This document shows positions 1 to 8,910 of a DNA stretch of 64,000 nt, piece by piece. The translations under genes were made by a program, and so were the position numbers. Each line of letters begins with the position of its first letter. Position 1 is the stretch's first letter. The stretch spans positions 3,162,001 through 3,226,000 of the forward strand of contig JAPFFF010000009.1 of NCBI GenBank assembly GCA_039105265.1, read 5' to 3'. The stretch is from Tritrichomonas musculus. Its lineage: Eukaryota > Parabasalia > Tritrichomonadida > Tritrichomonadidae. The notes beneath the pieces were generated by a model. The model did not search any database, was not told the origin of the DNA, and saw only the letters and a list, made by a program, of their open reading frames with translations.

Positions 1-10
1 TTTGGCCACA

Positions 11-2674
11 ATGGAAAATGAGAGTTTTCCGTTATCCGAAGAATTAATTGTTTTATGTCATAACAGAGAAGCTCTAAGAAATAATGATGATGCATTGAAT
101 GCTTTAACTACGTTGAAAAAAGCAAATGATTATCCTTCATTTGAATGGTGCCTTAAAAATTTACATAATTTTCAAACGAATGAAGGTAGAGTATTTGCAA
201 TACAGAATATCTATGATTTTGTTTCTTCATCATGGCATCAAATTCCAGAAAGCATATATCCTTTATTTATTGAGGAACTATTCACAAAAATATGGCAAGA
301 TCCTAACTTCCAAGATAAATCATATCATATTACTATTTTTAAAACACAAAATTTGGCAATATATGGTCTCTATCCAAAGTATTGGCCTAATTTTTTTGAT
401 TTTCTTCTTGATTCACCAAAACCAATCTTATATGGATTTTTATCATCATTTAATTATTCAGTGTATGATAGAGCTTCTACAAGTCGCCGGAATATAGTTG
501 GATTGCTTAATAGCTGTTTGAAAGACGGTTCACAGGTGAAAATATTGCAAGTCGTTATTAATGATGTTTTGAATAGAGTTGAAAATGCATCAAAATCTTT
601 AATTTCGACTGTAGAATGGGTTGATTTATCATTATTACTGAATTCCGACTTGATATCGCTTTTCATCCAATTATTATCACAATCTGATACTTGTAAAACA
701 GGTTTAAATATTTTTATTTCTATATTCCATCGTCCATTAGCACAAGATTTTTTATATGAACTCGTGAATGGGCTTCAACTCACAAACATTATACATCAAA
801 TAGTAGCTGGATCTGAGGGTGATAAAGAAATCATTATTTTATGCTCACAACTTCTTTTTACAGCATATAGCAAATTAGTATCTTCACAACTTTCATCTTT
901 ATTTGAATTAATTTCCAATGTTGCCGAACTATCAATGAATCTATTCATGTTTCCAATTGAAAAATCGACCACGTTCAACTACCGACTTTTGATGAGCATA
1001 TTCACATATTATCCTCTTTTTTCGACACGTTATTTTCCAATGCTAATCACCAAGATATCATCATCGATAGCACTCAATTCGGAAGATGCTGATTCAATCA
1101 CACAAACCTCATTAAAACTTTTTTTCAATTCTGCCAATACTTCAGGAATTGACGTCATACCTCATTTAATATCCTTATCAAGTGGATTGAATCCTAACGA
1201 GAACATAGTTGAAACAGCCACTCTTCTAGCTGCCTTAAAAATGGTCTTTTTCACTCAAAATGAGAAAGAAAACAATTTGACAGCCTCTTTTGCACAAATG
1301 TTTTCACCTCTTCTATCGGTCCAACCGCCATTTTTACCAGCACATTTTGTCGCCATGTCGAACTACCTTCAGTTGATCCAGCCGATGCTTCATGAATTTG
1401 ACCCGAATTTTCGAGCGCAATTTTTCATCAAGTGCATCGAACTAGTCATGGCGAAAGAGTGCATAAACAGTGCAAAAAGTGACAGAAACAATCTACTTGA
1501 AGGCATCTATGACGTTTGCAAGGCCAATCCTGAATTAATATCAGCCATTCCGAACGTCAAAGAGATGCTGCCTTCATTTGTGCAAACTGGCGAAATATCT
1601 CTAATCAAGTCGGCGTCGTTGATTGTGTCAACATTGACAGCAGAGGAGAGATTTCAGTTTTATTCTCAAATTTTGCAGTTTTTTGCGGTTTATCTCAATT
1701 TTTCAACGGTTAATCAAACCGAAAAAGTGCCAGAATCATCAAATTATTACGACCAGTTTATTATTTCGTATGATTCGAGGACTTTGTCGGTTTTGCATTT
1801 CTGGATCTTGGCAAAATGCGGCGATCTGATTCAATTGAAACCTGCTTTGATTGAATTCTTCACAATTTTTTATAATGAAAAAAATGACATCGTTAATACA
1901 GAGGAACTTTTTCACTACTTTTGTGAAGCTTCAGTTAAAGCACTGGGAACTGACGCATTTCCAATATTCTGGAACACTTCAAATTATATGAACGATTTTG
2001 AATGCGCAACGATCATTATTAGGGCTTCTTTTGACCTTCTGAAAAATCCTCCCTTTGACGAAAAAATATCTTTGATTTTTCAATTGATGAATAACGTGTT
2101 CGGACTGAAAAATCACAGCAGCCGAATCATGATGATGTCTGACGAGGTCATTCAAAAGAACGAATTCTACGAAACATCGGCAAAATTCTTGTTGATGATA
2201 ATTCCAAATTTACAACAAAATTCAAACGAATTGCCATTATCTATTTCAAGATTGATGGATTTGATTTTGTCTATGAAATTACCAAATTTAATGATGAATA
2301 ATATTATCTTGTTTTTCTTGGCTAATCCAGATTTGATAAATGGCCAGATCGCCTCAATTTTTCAATTCTTTATGATCGTTCTAGATGAATTTAGAAGAAT
2401 TGGATCAAATGAACAAAGAGAGTTACTTCTGAATTCAATGAAGTTACTTCATATTTTAGCTTCCACTGAAAACAGTTTTGATTGGAAGAGTCCGTTATGG
2501 AGAAATATCGAGGACTTCCATGTTAATGGTCCTGATGTTATGAAAGAGATAATGTTTTCTTCTGATGAACAATTTGAGAAAATGGCTTTAAGTTTCTTGG
2601 AGAAAGTTGAGCCTCAAAAAGTTTATTTTGAAGATGAATTTGTTGCTGATTCTGAATCTAACTATGAAGATTAG
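11..2674 (+). CDS. Exportin-T-like karyopherin (HEAT-repeat nuclear export receptor)
   Basis: An 887-residue all-helical protein without low-complexity sequence. Seen: an N-terminal Xpo1-like stretch with the WPNFF motif (about residues 121-134, YPKYWPNFFDFLLD) and, near residue 200, VEWVDLSLLLNSDLISLF, which closely resembles the 'WIDLSLIANDRFI' region of exportin-T (XPOT/Los1), followed by helical repeats to the C-terminus. Known for the family: it carries mature tRNA out of the nucleus with Ran-GTP. Length (887) is near that of animal XPOT (about 960). The start is the ATG at 11; the frame is open upstream to the window edge through a TTG, so a longer N-terminus cannot be fully excluded. 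The acidic tail (EDEFVADSESNYED) ends at TAG 2672. Another Xpo1-family exportin is the main alternative. The assignment comes from remembered motif similarity, not a search. Confidence 0.6.
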   Translation: MENESFPLSEELIVLCHNREALRNNDDALNALTTLKKANDYPSFEWCLKNLHNFQTNEGRVFAIQNIYDFVSSSWHQIPESIYPLFIEELFTKIWQDPNFQDKSYHITIFKTQNLAIYGLYPKYWPNFFDFLLDSPKPILYGFLSSFNYSVYDRASTSRRNIVGLLNSCLKDGSQVKILQVVINDVLNRVENASKSLISTVEWVDLSLLLNSDLISLFIQLLSQSDTCKTGLNIFISIFHRPLAQDFLYELVNGLQLTNIIHQIVAGSEGDKEIIILCSQLLFTAYSKLVSSQLSSLFELISNVAELSMNLFMFPIEKSTTFNYRLLMSIFTYYPLFSTRYFPMLITKISSSIALNSEDADSITQTSLKLFFNSANTSGIDVIPHLISLSSGLNPNENIVETATLLAALKMVFFTQNEKENNLTASFAQMFSPLLSVQPPFLPAHFVAMSNYLQLIQPMLHEFDPNFRAQFFIKCIELVMAKECINSAKSDRNNLLEGIYDVCKANPELISAIPNVKEMLPSFVQTGEISLIKSASLIVSTLTAEERFQFYSQILQFFAVYLNFSTVNQTEKVPESSNYYDQFIISYDSRTLSVLHFWILAKCGDLIQLKPALIEFFTIFYNEKNDIVNTEELFHYFCEASVKALGTDAFPIFWNTSNYMNDFECATIIIRASFDLLKNPPFDEKISLIFQLMNNVFGLKNHSSRIMMMSDEVIQKNEFYETSAKFLLMIIPNLQQNSNELPLSISRLMDLILSMKLPNLMMNNIILFFLANPDLINGQIASIFQFFMIVLDEFRRIGSNEQRELLLNSMKLLHILASTENSFDWKSPLWRNIEDFHVNGPDVMKEIMFSSDEQFEKMALSFLEKVEPQKVYFEDEFVADSESNYED

Positions 2675-3548
2675 ATTTTTTATTTTTAAAGTTGTTTTTA
2701 TAAGGATTAAATATAATAGAGGGATATAATGTTTTATATAAATTTACATTACAAAAAATTTTAAGAGTGATTATTGTCAGGTCTAGTGTTTTTAATTCAT
2801 TTTAAAGTATTTATTAATAATATAATTTATTTTGTATGACTATAGATATGGTGATACAAGCTTTTCAGGTATATTTTTATATACTTATAATCAAAAATTT
2901 CATTTATCAAAATATGATTTTTAGTATTTTCTTATAGTATACAATTACTTTATGTGTTAAATGAGATTTATACAAATTTCATGCATTTTTTATACATATA
3001 AAAAAGTTTTGTGATATTTTCAAATATTAATTTGGTAAATTCAAAACATTACTCATTCAATTTGTTAACTATTTTATTTATTTAATTTTTGTTACAGATT
3101 TTGAAACAAAAAATGATAATGATGATGCGGATATGGAATAAAATATAATAAAACCAAAATTTCAATTTTTCTTAATTTATTTAAAATAAAATAAGTAAAT
3201 TATATTTTAGGAAAATTTAAAAATTAAATTTTAAATTATTTGGATATTAATGTTTTACTTGATAATATTTTTGATAATAACGGATTTAATTATCACATCA
3301 TTTTCTTTTCAAAATTAGGAAATAATTTCACAAATATAATTCACCATATATGGTGAATTTTTTCACATCTCAATTTTTAAATTTGATATTTATCCTGTAT
3401 TCTATTATTGTTATAATGATTACAACATAATAAATATTTTTTAAAATTAACATTTAAAATAGATTTAAGGTTAGATTAATAATAATACAAATGATAATAC
3501 TATTTTAAAAACTTTCTTAGTTAGTTCACAAAATTAACGTATTTATAA
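2675..3548. other. Intergenic, AT-rich; holds a 22-bp perfect palindrome
   Basis: No gene seen. A perfect palindrome with half-site AATTCACCATA lies at 3338-3359, about 190 bases before the next start codon. Its role is unknown. Confidence 0.5.
3526..3531 (+). promoter_or_regulatory. Possible initiator (TCACAA) of the CARMIL-like gene
   Basis: TCACAA fits the trichomonad initiator TCA(+1)-Y-W-W, with the A at 3528, 21 bases before the ATG. The pattern is degenerate and common in AT-rich DNA, so this is weak evidence. Similar hits lie at 19542-19547, 22369-22374, 25961-25966 and 32983-32988 (+) and at 50048-50053 and 56071-56076 (-), each 8 to 60 bases before an ATG. Confidence 0.35.
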
Positions 3549-6500
3549 ATGATAAAGAAAGAATTTATAGATCGATGCGCCAAATATTGCAAAAATAAGA
3601 AAGGTGCCAAAGTACTTCATGCAGAAAGTGTTAGAAAGTTGAATGATAGTGGAGGCGGTAAGAAAAAGCGAGTTCTCGTTATTACCAATCTCTTTATAAC
3701 TTATTTCAAGGAACAGACTGATATTAAACCAGATCACCTTCATTATTGGAGAAACGTGACTTCTTTTGATGTCAACGATCAAACAATAATTATCAAGTTC
3801 GCACCTGAAAAGCAAAGGGGAAACACTACTGAAGGAGAAAAAATTCCTCAAATGAGATTCATTCATCCAAATGTTGAAGAAGCTAAAGCAGTTCTCATTC
3901 AATTTTTCTTACGAACCTTCTCAAGTGATGAACTTGCTCCATTAGACTTATCTCATTTTCCACATCCACCAATTAGTGTTAATGGAAGAGGAATTCTTTC
4001 ACGATTTGATGCATTACTTAGAATGGAAAATAAAGATCCACATGTTCCAGTTCGTAAGTTCTTGAAACTTGAACTTCTTGAAAGATCTAAATACATTAAA
4101 CTCAATGAAGATCTTGAAATTGATGATGTTCTTTCTGCATCATTAGAAGCTTTAAGAGCCAGTCCATACATCCAATATATCTCCCTACCAAAAATCAATG
4201 ATTCTAGCCTTTTGTATGAGGCTCTTTCAGAATATGTCTCAAGAGTCTCAGATGTTAAGATGCTTGCTCTTCACAATAAAGCCGATGAAAATTCTACCAA
4301 ATTTTTCGATGCTTTTCGTGATTCTCCTGTTACACAACTTCGTGGCCTTACATTTGAAGATGTCGAATTTACAGAAGATGAACTTAATAAAGTTCAAGAC
4401 TTGTCTATTCAAAGACAATTTTCATGCGCTTCCTTTATTAACTGCATTCACCAACCTCTCCTTAACAATTTCAGCACAAACTATTTATCAAACGATCTCA
4501 TGGCCAAGCTTCGATATCTTTCTTTAGACAAAACTCCAGGAATTAATATTAAAAAATTATCAAAAAGGATCCAAGCTCTTTCCATTCTTTCACTCGCAGA
4601 TTGTGATCTAGAGATATCCGAGGTATTAGAAATATTTGGCAATGCTCAATTAGAAAGTTTACGTTATCTGAATCTTAGCGGAAACAAGATGGATAAAACC
4701 ACAGATGCTCAACTTCCACCATACTTGGAACGCCTTCATGTTTCGAACGTTACATGGAAGTCAGGGGTCTTTCCACAATTCCTTAAATACATTCTTTCAC
4801 AGCCATTTGAAATGGGACTCAAGCTCAACTGCTCTTCAGCTCAAGGCGTTTCAGAAAAAGACTGGGATTCAATATCTGATATGGTCGATGAATTACAAAA
4901 TTATCCTCTTTCAGAATTGTCTTGGTCATATAATAAAGTATCACAATCACTAATTGAATATATATCAAAGAATACCAAACTTACAACTCTTTTCATTTCT
5001 AATTGCTTTGATGTTGAACAAGATTTAGGAGTTTACCAAACATTTTGCAATAGTATTCCTGACATGACAAACTTAAATAACTTGGCTGTAAACGGCTCAG
5101 ATGGTTTAGAGCTTGGAGAACATTCAGCAGAACTTTTCGATGCTCTCAAACAGCTCAAATCTCTTAATGTTATATCAGTTGAAGGAAACAAGATCAAAGA
5201 TGATGGTATTAATAACTTAAAAGACCTTGTTTCATCGAACAATTCTATCAATACAGTTGCATTTGATAACAGCTACCTTACAAACATTGACGTATTACGT
5301 GAATTCATTGAAGCTGGAAGAGCTCGTCGAAGACCTCTCCACATAAGCTGGCTTCACTTTGATCTTGTTAGACTTTATGGAGAAAAATCTGTGAATGATG
5401 AAGAAATCAATAACCTTAAGAGAGATATGAATTCTCTCTCTACAGGACGCCTTACAGTTTCTGCGAATACCCAATGGCTTCAAGATTTCAGCATTGCTCA
5501 ACAACAAAAACCAACAGCAGCAAGCCAAAGAAATAACAAGAATTTACGAGGATCAGTCAGAATCAAGGCTAATCAACAAAAAGCTCAACAACCTGAACAA
5601 CAAAAAGATCAAGGACGAAAAGTTCGAGCAGGCTCATTCAGAGGCTTAAGACGACCAGGCCTTCTTAGTACCGAAAAATCACCAACAGAAGAAGATACAA
5701 ATCTATGGATAAACGAACCATTTGATATGTTTGTCTGTGAACTATCAGATGAATTCCCAATTTTCCTTACAGATGAGGTTAAGAAGCAATTTGAAAAGAA
5801 TCCAATTCCTAGTGATGAAGCTACAGAAGAAAAGAAGCACCATCACAGCTCTAAACATCATCACAGCTCTAAACATCATCATAGTTCCAAACATCATAGC
5901 TCAAAACATCATCATAGTTCCAAACATCATAGTTCAAAGCATCACCACCATGATGAAGGCAGTGAAGCTAATGAAACACCAGCAGAAGATGAAAAAGAAG
6001 ATAAATTAGTTAAATCACGCGATATTCAACTTGATACAGATAAAGAAGATGAGGAAAAGAAAGAAAGAGAAGAGAAAGAAAGAAAAGAAAAAGAAAGAGA
6101 AGAGAAAGATAGAAAAGAAAAAGAAAGAGAAGAGAAAGAAAGAAAAGAAAAAGAAAGAGAAGAGAAAGATAGAAAAGAAAAAGAAAGAGAAAGAAAAGAA
6201 AAAGAAAGAAAAGAGAAAGATAGAAAAGAAAAAGAACAAAAGGAAAAAGAAAGACAAGAAAAAGAGCAACAAGATAAACAGAAAGAAAAGGAAAGGAAAG
6301 AACGTGAAAAGCGTGAAAAAGAAAGGCTTGAAAAAGAACAACAAGAAGAGCTTGAAAAAGAACGAAAGAGACTCCAGAGGCAAAAAGACAAAGAAGAAAG
6401 AGAAAAATTAGAAAGAGAAAAACAAGAACAACTGGAAAAAGAGCAACAAAGAATCGAACGAGAACGAAAACGCAAAGAAAAAGAAGCCAAAGAACGAGAA

Positions 6501-7289
6501 CTTGCTGAAAGACGTGAACGGGAAAGACAAGTGAAAGACAAAAAACAAATTTTAAGCGACGAAGATTCGGACGATGAAGATCAAGTTCCAGTCAAAACAA
6601 GAGAAGCTACAATACCAAAACAAAAACCAAAACCACAACAACAACAACAAAAGAAAAAGAGCTCTTTACCAGATATCCCATTCATAGAACCAATTTCTCA
6701 ACCAAGAAATATGTTCCTCTACGTTGATCCATATGGAAGACCACTCAACGAACCACTTACATTTGCAGACGGATCAAGACTCGCTCCTTTCAATCCAAGC
6801 CCAATTGATCTTGTTAATGTTGCACCACCTCCACTCTCTATCGAAGTTTCAGCAAGAAGTAAACCTCAACCAAAGAGAAGATGGCCAGAAGAAATTGACC
6901 GTTCTTCACTGGAAAAGTCAGGAGGAGAACTCAGTTTGATCAATGTTGACGAGCTTCAACTTGAAGATTTCCCAGACTTTGAGGACTCCGATCTCAACGA
7001 TGACGATGAAGAACTTGAAAAGGTTGAGAAAATTGAAATTCATCGCCGCCAAAGAGAAGATGAAGGATTATTCAATCTTCCACCAAAGAGATTCCCAGTC
7101 TTTCCACTTCTCAACGTTCCAAATAACTCCGATAGCGATCAAGCGGTTTTACCAATTGATTGGAACTTCCAATTGACGCAGTTAAGCAAACTTGGCAATT
7201 ATAAATATGTTGAGCAAGCAGACCAACCACTCGAAAAAATAATTGACGATTTGAATTCTAGAATTCAAAAAGATTCCAGCGTTAAGTGA
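3549..7289 (+). CDS. CARMIL-like protein: PH-type domain, leucine-rich repeats, Lys/Glu-rich tail
   Basis: 1246 residues. Order seen: a PH-like domain (about residues 1-125, with an ITNLFITYF strand and a C-terminal helix EEAKAVLIQFFLRTF); an LRR solenoid (about 190-620, for example LRYLNLSGNKM and LNVISVEGNKIKDDG); a Gln-rich linker; a His/Ser stretch of KHHHSS units (about 763-800); a long K/E/R-rich segment (about 835-1000) that should form a single alpha helix or coiled coil; and an acidic, Pro-containing C-terminus. A PH-like domain followed by LRRs is the plan of CARMIL/LRRC16 proteins, which bind membranes and regulate actin capping protein. I did not recognise a capping-protein-binding motif, so that function is inferred. 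The start ATG at 3549 has a possible initiator 21 bases upstream. About 190 bp of DNA (6045-6235) coding the charged segment is almost pure purine on this strand, which makes spurious antisense frames. Trichomonads have many LRR proteins with charged tails, so orthology is uncertain. Confidence 0.65.
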   Translation: MIKKEFIDRCAKYCKNKKGAKVLHAESVRKLNDSGGGKKKRVLVITNLFITYFKEQTDIKPDHLHYWRNVTSFDVNDQTIIIKFAPEKQRGNTTEGEKIPQMRFIHPNVEEAKAVLIQFFLRTFSSDELAPLDLSHFPHPPISVNGRGILSRFDALLRMENKDPHVPVRKFLKLELLERSKYIKLNEDLEIDDVLSASLEALRASPYIQYISLPKINDSSLLYEALSEYVSRVSDVKMLALHNKADENSTKFFDAFRDSPVTQLRGLTFEDVEFTEDELNKVQDLSIQRQFSCASFINCIHQPLLNNFSTNYLSNDLMAKLRYLSLDKTPGINIKKLSKRIQALSILSLADCDLEISEVLEIFGNAQLESLRYLNLSGNKMDKTTDAQLPPYLERLHVSNVTWKSGVFPQFLKYILSQPFEMGLKLNCSSAQGVSEKDWDSISDMVDELQNYPLSELSWSYNKVSQSLIEYISKNTKLTTLFISNCFDVEQDLGVYQTFCNSIPDMTNLNNLAVNGSDGLELGEHSAELFDALKQLKSLNVISVEGNKIKDDGINNLKDLVSSNNSINTVAFDNSYLTNIDVLREFIEAGRARRRPLHISWLHFDLVRLYGEKSVNDEEINNLKRDMNSLSTGRLTVSANTQWLQDFSIAQQQKPTAASQRNNKNLRGSVRIKANQQKAQQPEQQKDQGRKVRAGSFRGLRRPGLLSTEKSPTEEDTNLWINEPFDMFVCELSDEFPIFLTDEVKKQFEKNPIPSDEATEEKKHHHSSKHHHSSKHHHSSKHHSSKHHHSSKHHSSKHHHHDEGSEANETPAEDEKEDKLVKSRDIQLDTDKEDEEKKEREEKERKEKEREEKDRKEKEREEKERKEKEREEKDRKEKERERKEKERKEKDRKEKEQKEKERQEKEQQDKQKEKERKEREKREKERLEKEQQEELEKERKRLQRQKDKEEREKLEREKQEQLEKEQQRIERERKRKEKEAKERELAERRERERQVKDKKQILSDEDSDDEDQVPVKTREATIPKQKPKPQQQQQKKKSSLPDIPFIEPISQPRNMFLYVDPYGRPLNEPLTFADGSRLAPFNPSPIDLVNVAPPPLSIEVSARSKPQPKRRWPEEIDRSSLEKSGGELSLINVDELQLEDFPDFEDSDLNDDDEELEKVEKIEIHRRQREDEGLFNLPPKRFPVFPLLNVPNNSDSDQAVLPIDWNFQLTQLSKLGNYKYVEQADQPLEKIIDDLNSRIQKDSSVK

Positions 7290-8775
7290 CAAAATAATTT
7301 TTTTTATTCATCTTTTTGATTAAAATCGAGATGAAATTCATATTTTTTACTTTTTATTTTTTTTTTTTTATGAATATAAAAAAAGTTTGGGAAAATGGAA
7401 ATTTTAATTATTTTTCGTGATAAATTCTCTTTTATTAATTCTTCTTCGTTTTAGCTGGGCATTAGGTGAATCTCGAAAAATGTTTAAAATTTCCATATAG
7501 CATAAGAAACAGGTGAATCTCTTTATTAATAATGAATGAATAATTTTTTTGGGAATAAGTTTAAATGCAAAAAAGATAAAAAAAATAACTGTTCTCTTAG
7601 AATGATGAAGATAAATATAGTTTATTAATTTCGGCTTTTTGAATGCCCAGAATATTTTTGAGATAAAATTAGATAGGTCCCGACTCAATATGCTGGGACT
7701 TTTTGCGACTTAATAGGTTTTTTATTTAATCATATTATGATATGTTTAATTATATAAGATTATCTTTAATTACACCGATACGATTATTAAATATTTATTT
7801 ATATTTAAAGATAATCATATTTTATTCTTAAATTGTAAAATTGAAAGGAATATCATTCAAAATTTTGAGAGTATATAATATAATAATTTATCATTCTATT
7901 CCTTTGAATTTTGAAACTTCTAAAAACTCATTTAAAACGAATTAACAATATTATAATTGCTCTAATTGTCTGGGAATAAATGGATTAGGAGCATTTTTTG
8001 TTTTCAAAATATCAAAATGAATTATTATATTTAGTCCATTTCCTGCATTAAATATGATAATTACAAATTATTTGATTTGATATTTTATTATTATGTATTT
8101 TTAAAGCGAAATATTCTTTTTTTTGGAGGTTTTCGCATAAAGAATAAACTTTGAAATTAACTTTTTGAGAATATTATTTCCAAAAAAAATCAAGCTTACA
8201 TCTTAAAATTAAATCGTGATAATTTGAAATAAATGAATTAATTAAATTATATTAAAGGATTAAATACTTTTAAAATGCTTAAACATATAAATATATCCAA
8301 GATTCAAAGAGAAAAAACAGAAACAAATTTTCTTCATTTTTTGATATATTATACATTTATCTCGGTAAATAAACAATATTTAAAAATTTAATAAATAAAT
8401 AAGTTGTTAAATAGAAAGTTAATTTTATATTATAAATATATTCCGAAAATGATTAATTTTTAGATGAATAGATAAATGCATTTGATGTTTCTTTTTACAT
8501 AATTGAATGATTAAAATATAAAGAAGTATACAACTATTTTATTCTTCAAATATGTTTATTAAAAAAATGAAAATATAATAAGATAGATTTATTTTAAAAT
8601 AAAAAAAAAAATACGTTATTTCAAGCCGTAACCATATAAAATTAACAAATTTTGCAATTCACTTTTTGAGCCTTCAGCTCAAAAAGTGAAGAAAAATTTG
8701 TAATTCTCGCGGACACTTTTTGAATATTTTTTATTAAAAAGTTGTATAAGTAACATTATTTTAACATAAAAAGTT
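7290..8775. other. Intergenic, AT-rich; one strong hairpin near its end
   Basis: No convincing gene; a 94-residue frame on the minus strand (7404-7688) has no family features. The hairpin at 8658-8690 is listed separately. Confidence 0.5.
8645..8700. repeat. Inverted repeat built from two CACTTTTTGA motifs
   Basis: Perfect 14-bp arms (TTCACTTTTTGAGC and its complement) at 8658-8671 and 8677-8690 with a 5-base loop. A second layer of complementarity (ACAAATTTT with AAAATTTGT) lies just outside. A further ACTTTTTGA stands at 8715-8723, upstream of the surface-protein gene. Possible promoter element or small mobile-element end. Confidence 0.6.
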
Positions 8776-8910
8776 ATGTTTTCAAAGTATTCAAAAAGTG
8801 GCCTTGCGAGAATTATTATTTTTAATTTTGAATCAAAAGGTTTGATGTTTTCATTTTTTCAGAGCTGGAACCCTTTTTTTCAGAAAAAGATAAACATTTT
8901 ATTTATAATT

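Noticed and set aside
6026-6541. Long Ser/Phe-rich frames opposite the CARMIL-like gene
   Set aside because: Shadows of the purine-rich K/E/R-coding tract.
7404-7688. 94-residue minus-strand frame
   Set aside because: No ATG-supported start context, AT-driven composition (Phe, Ile, Lys), no family features.
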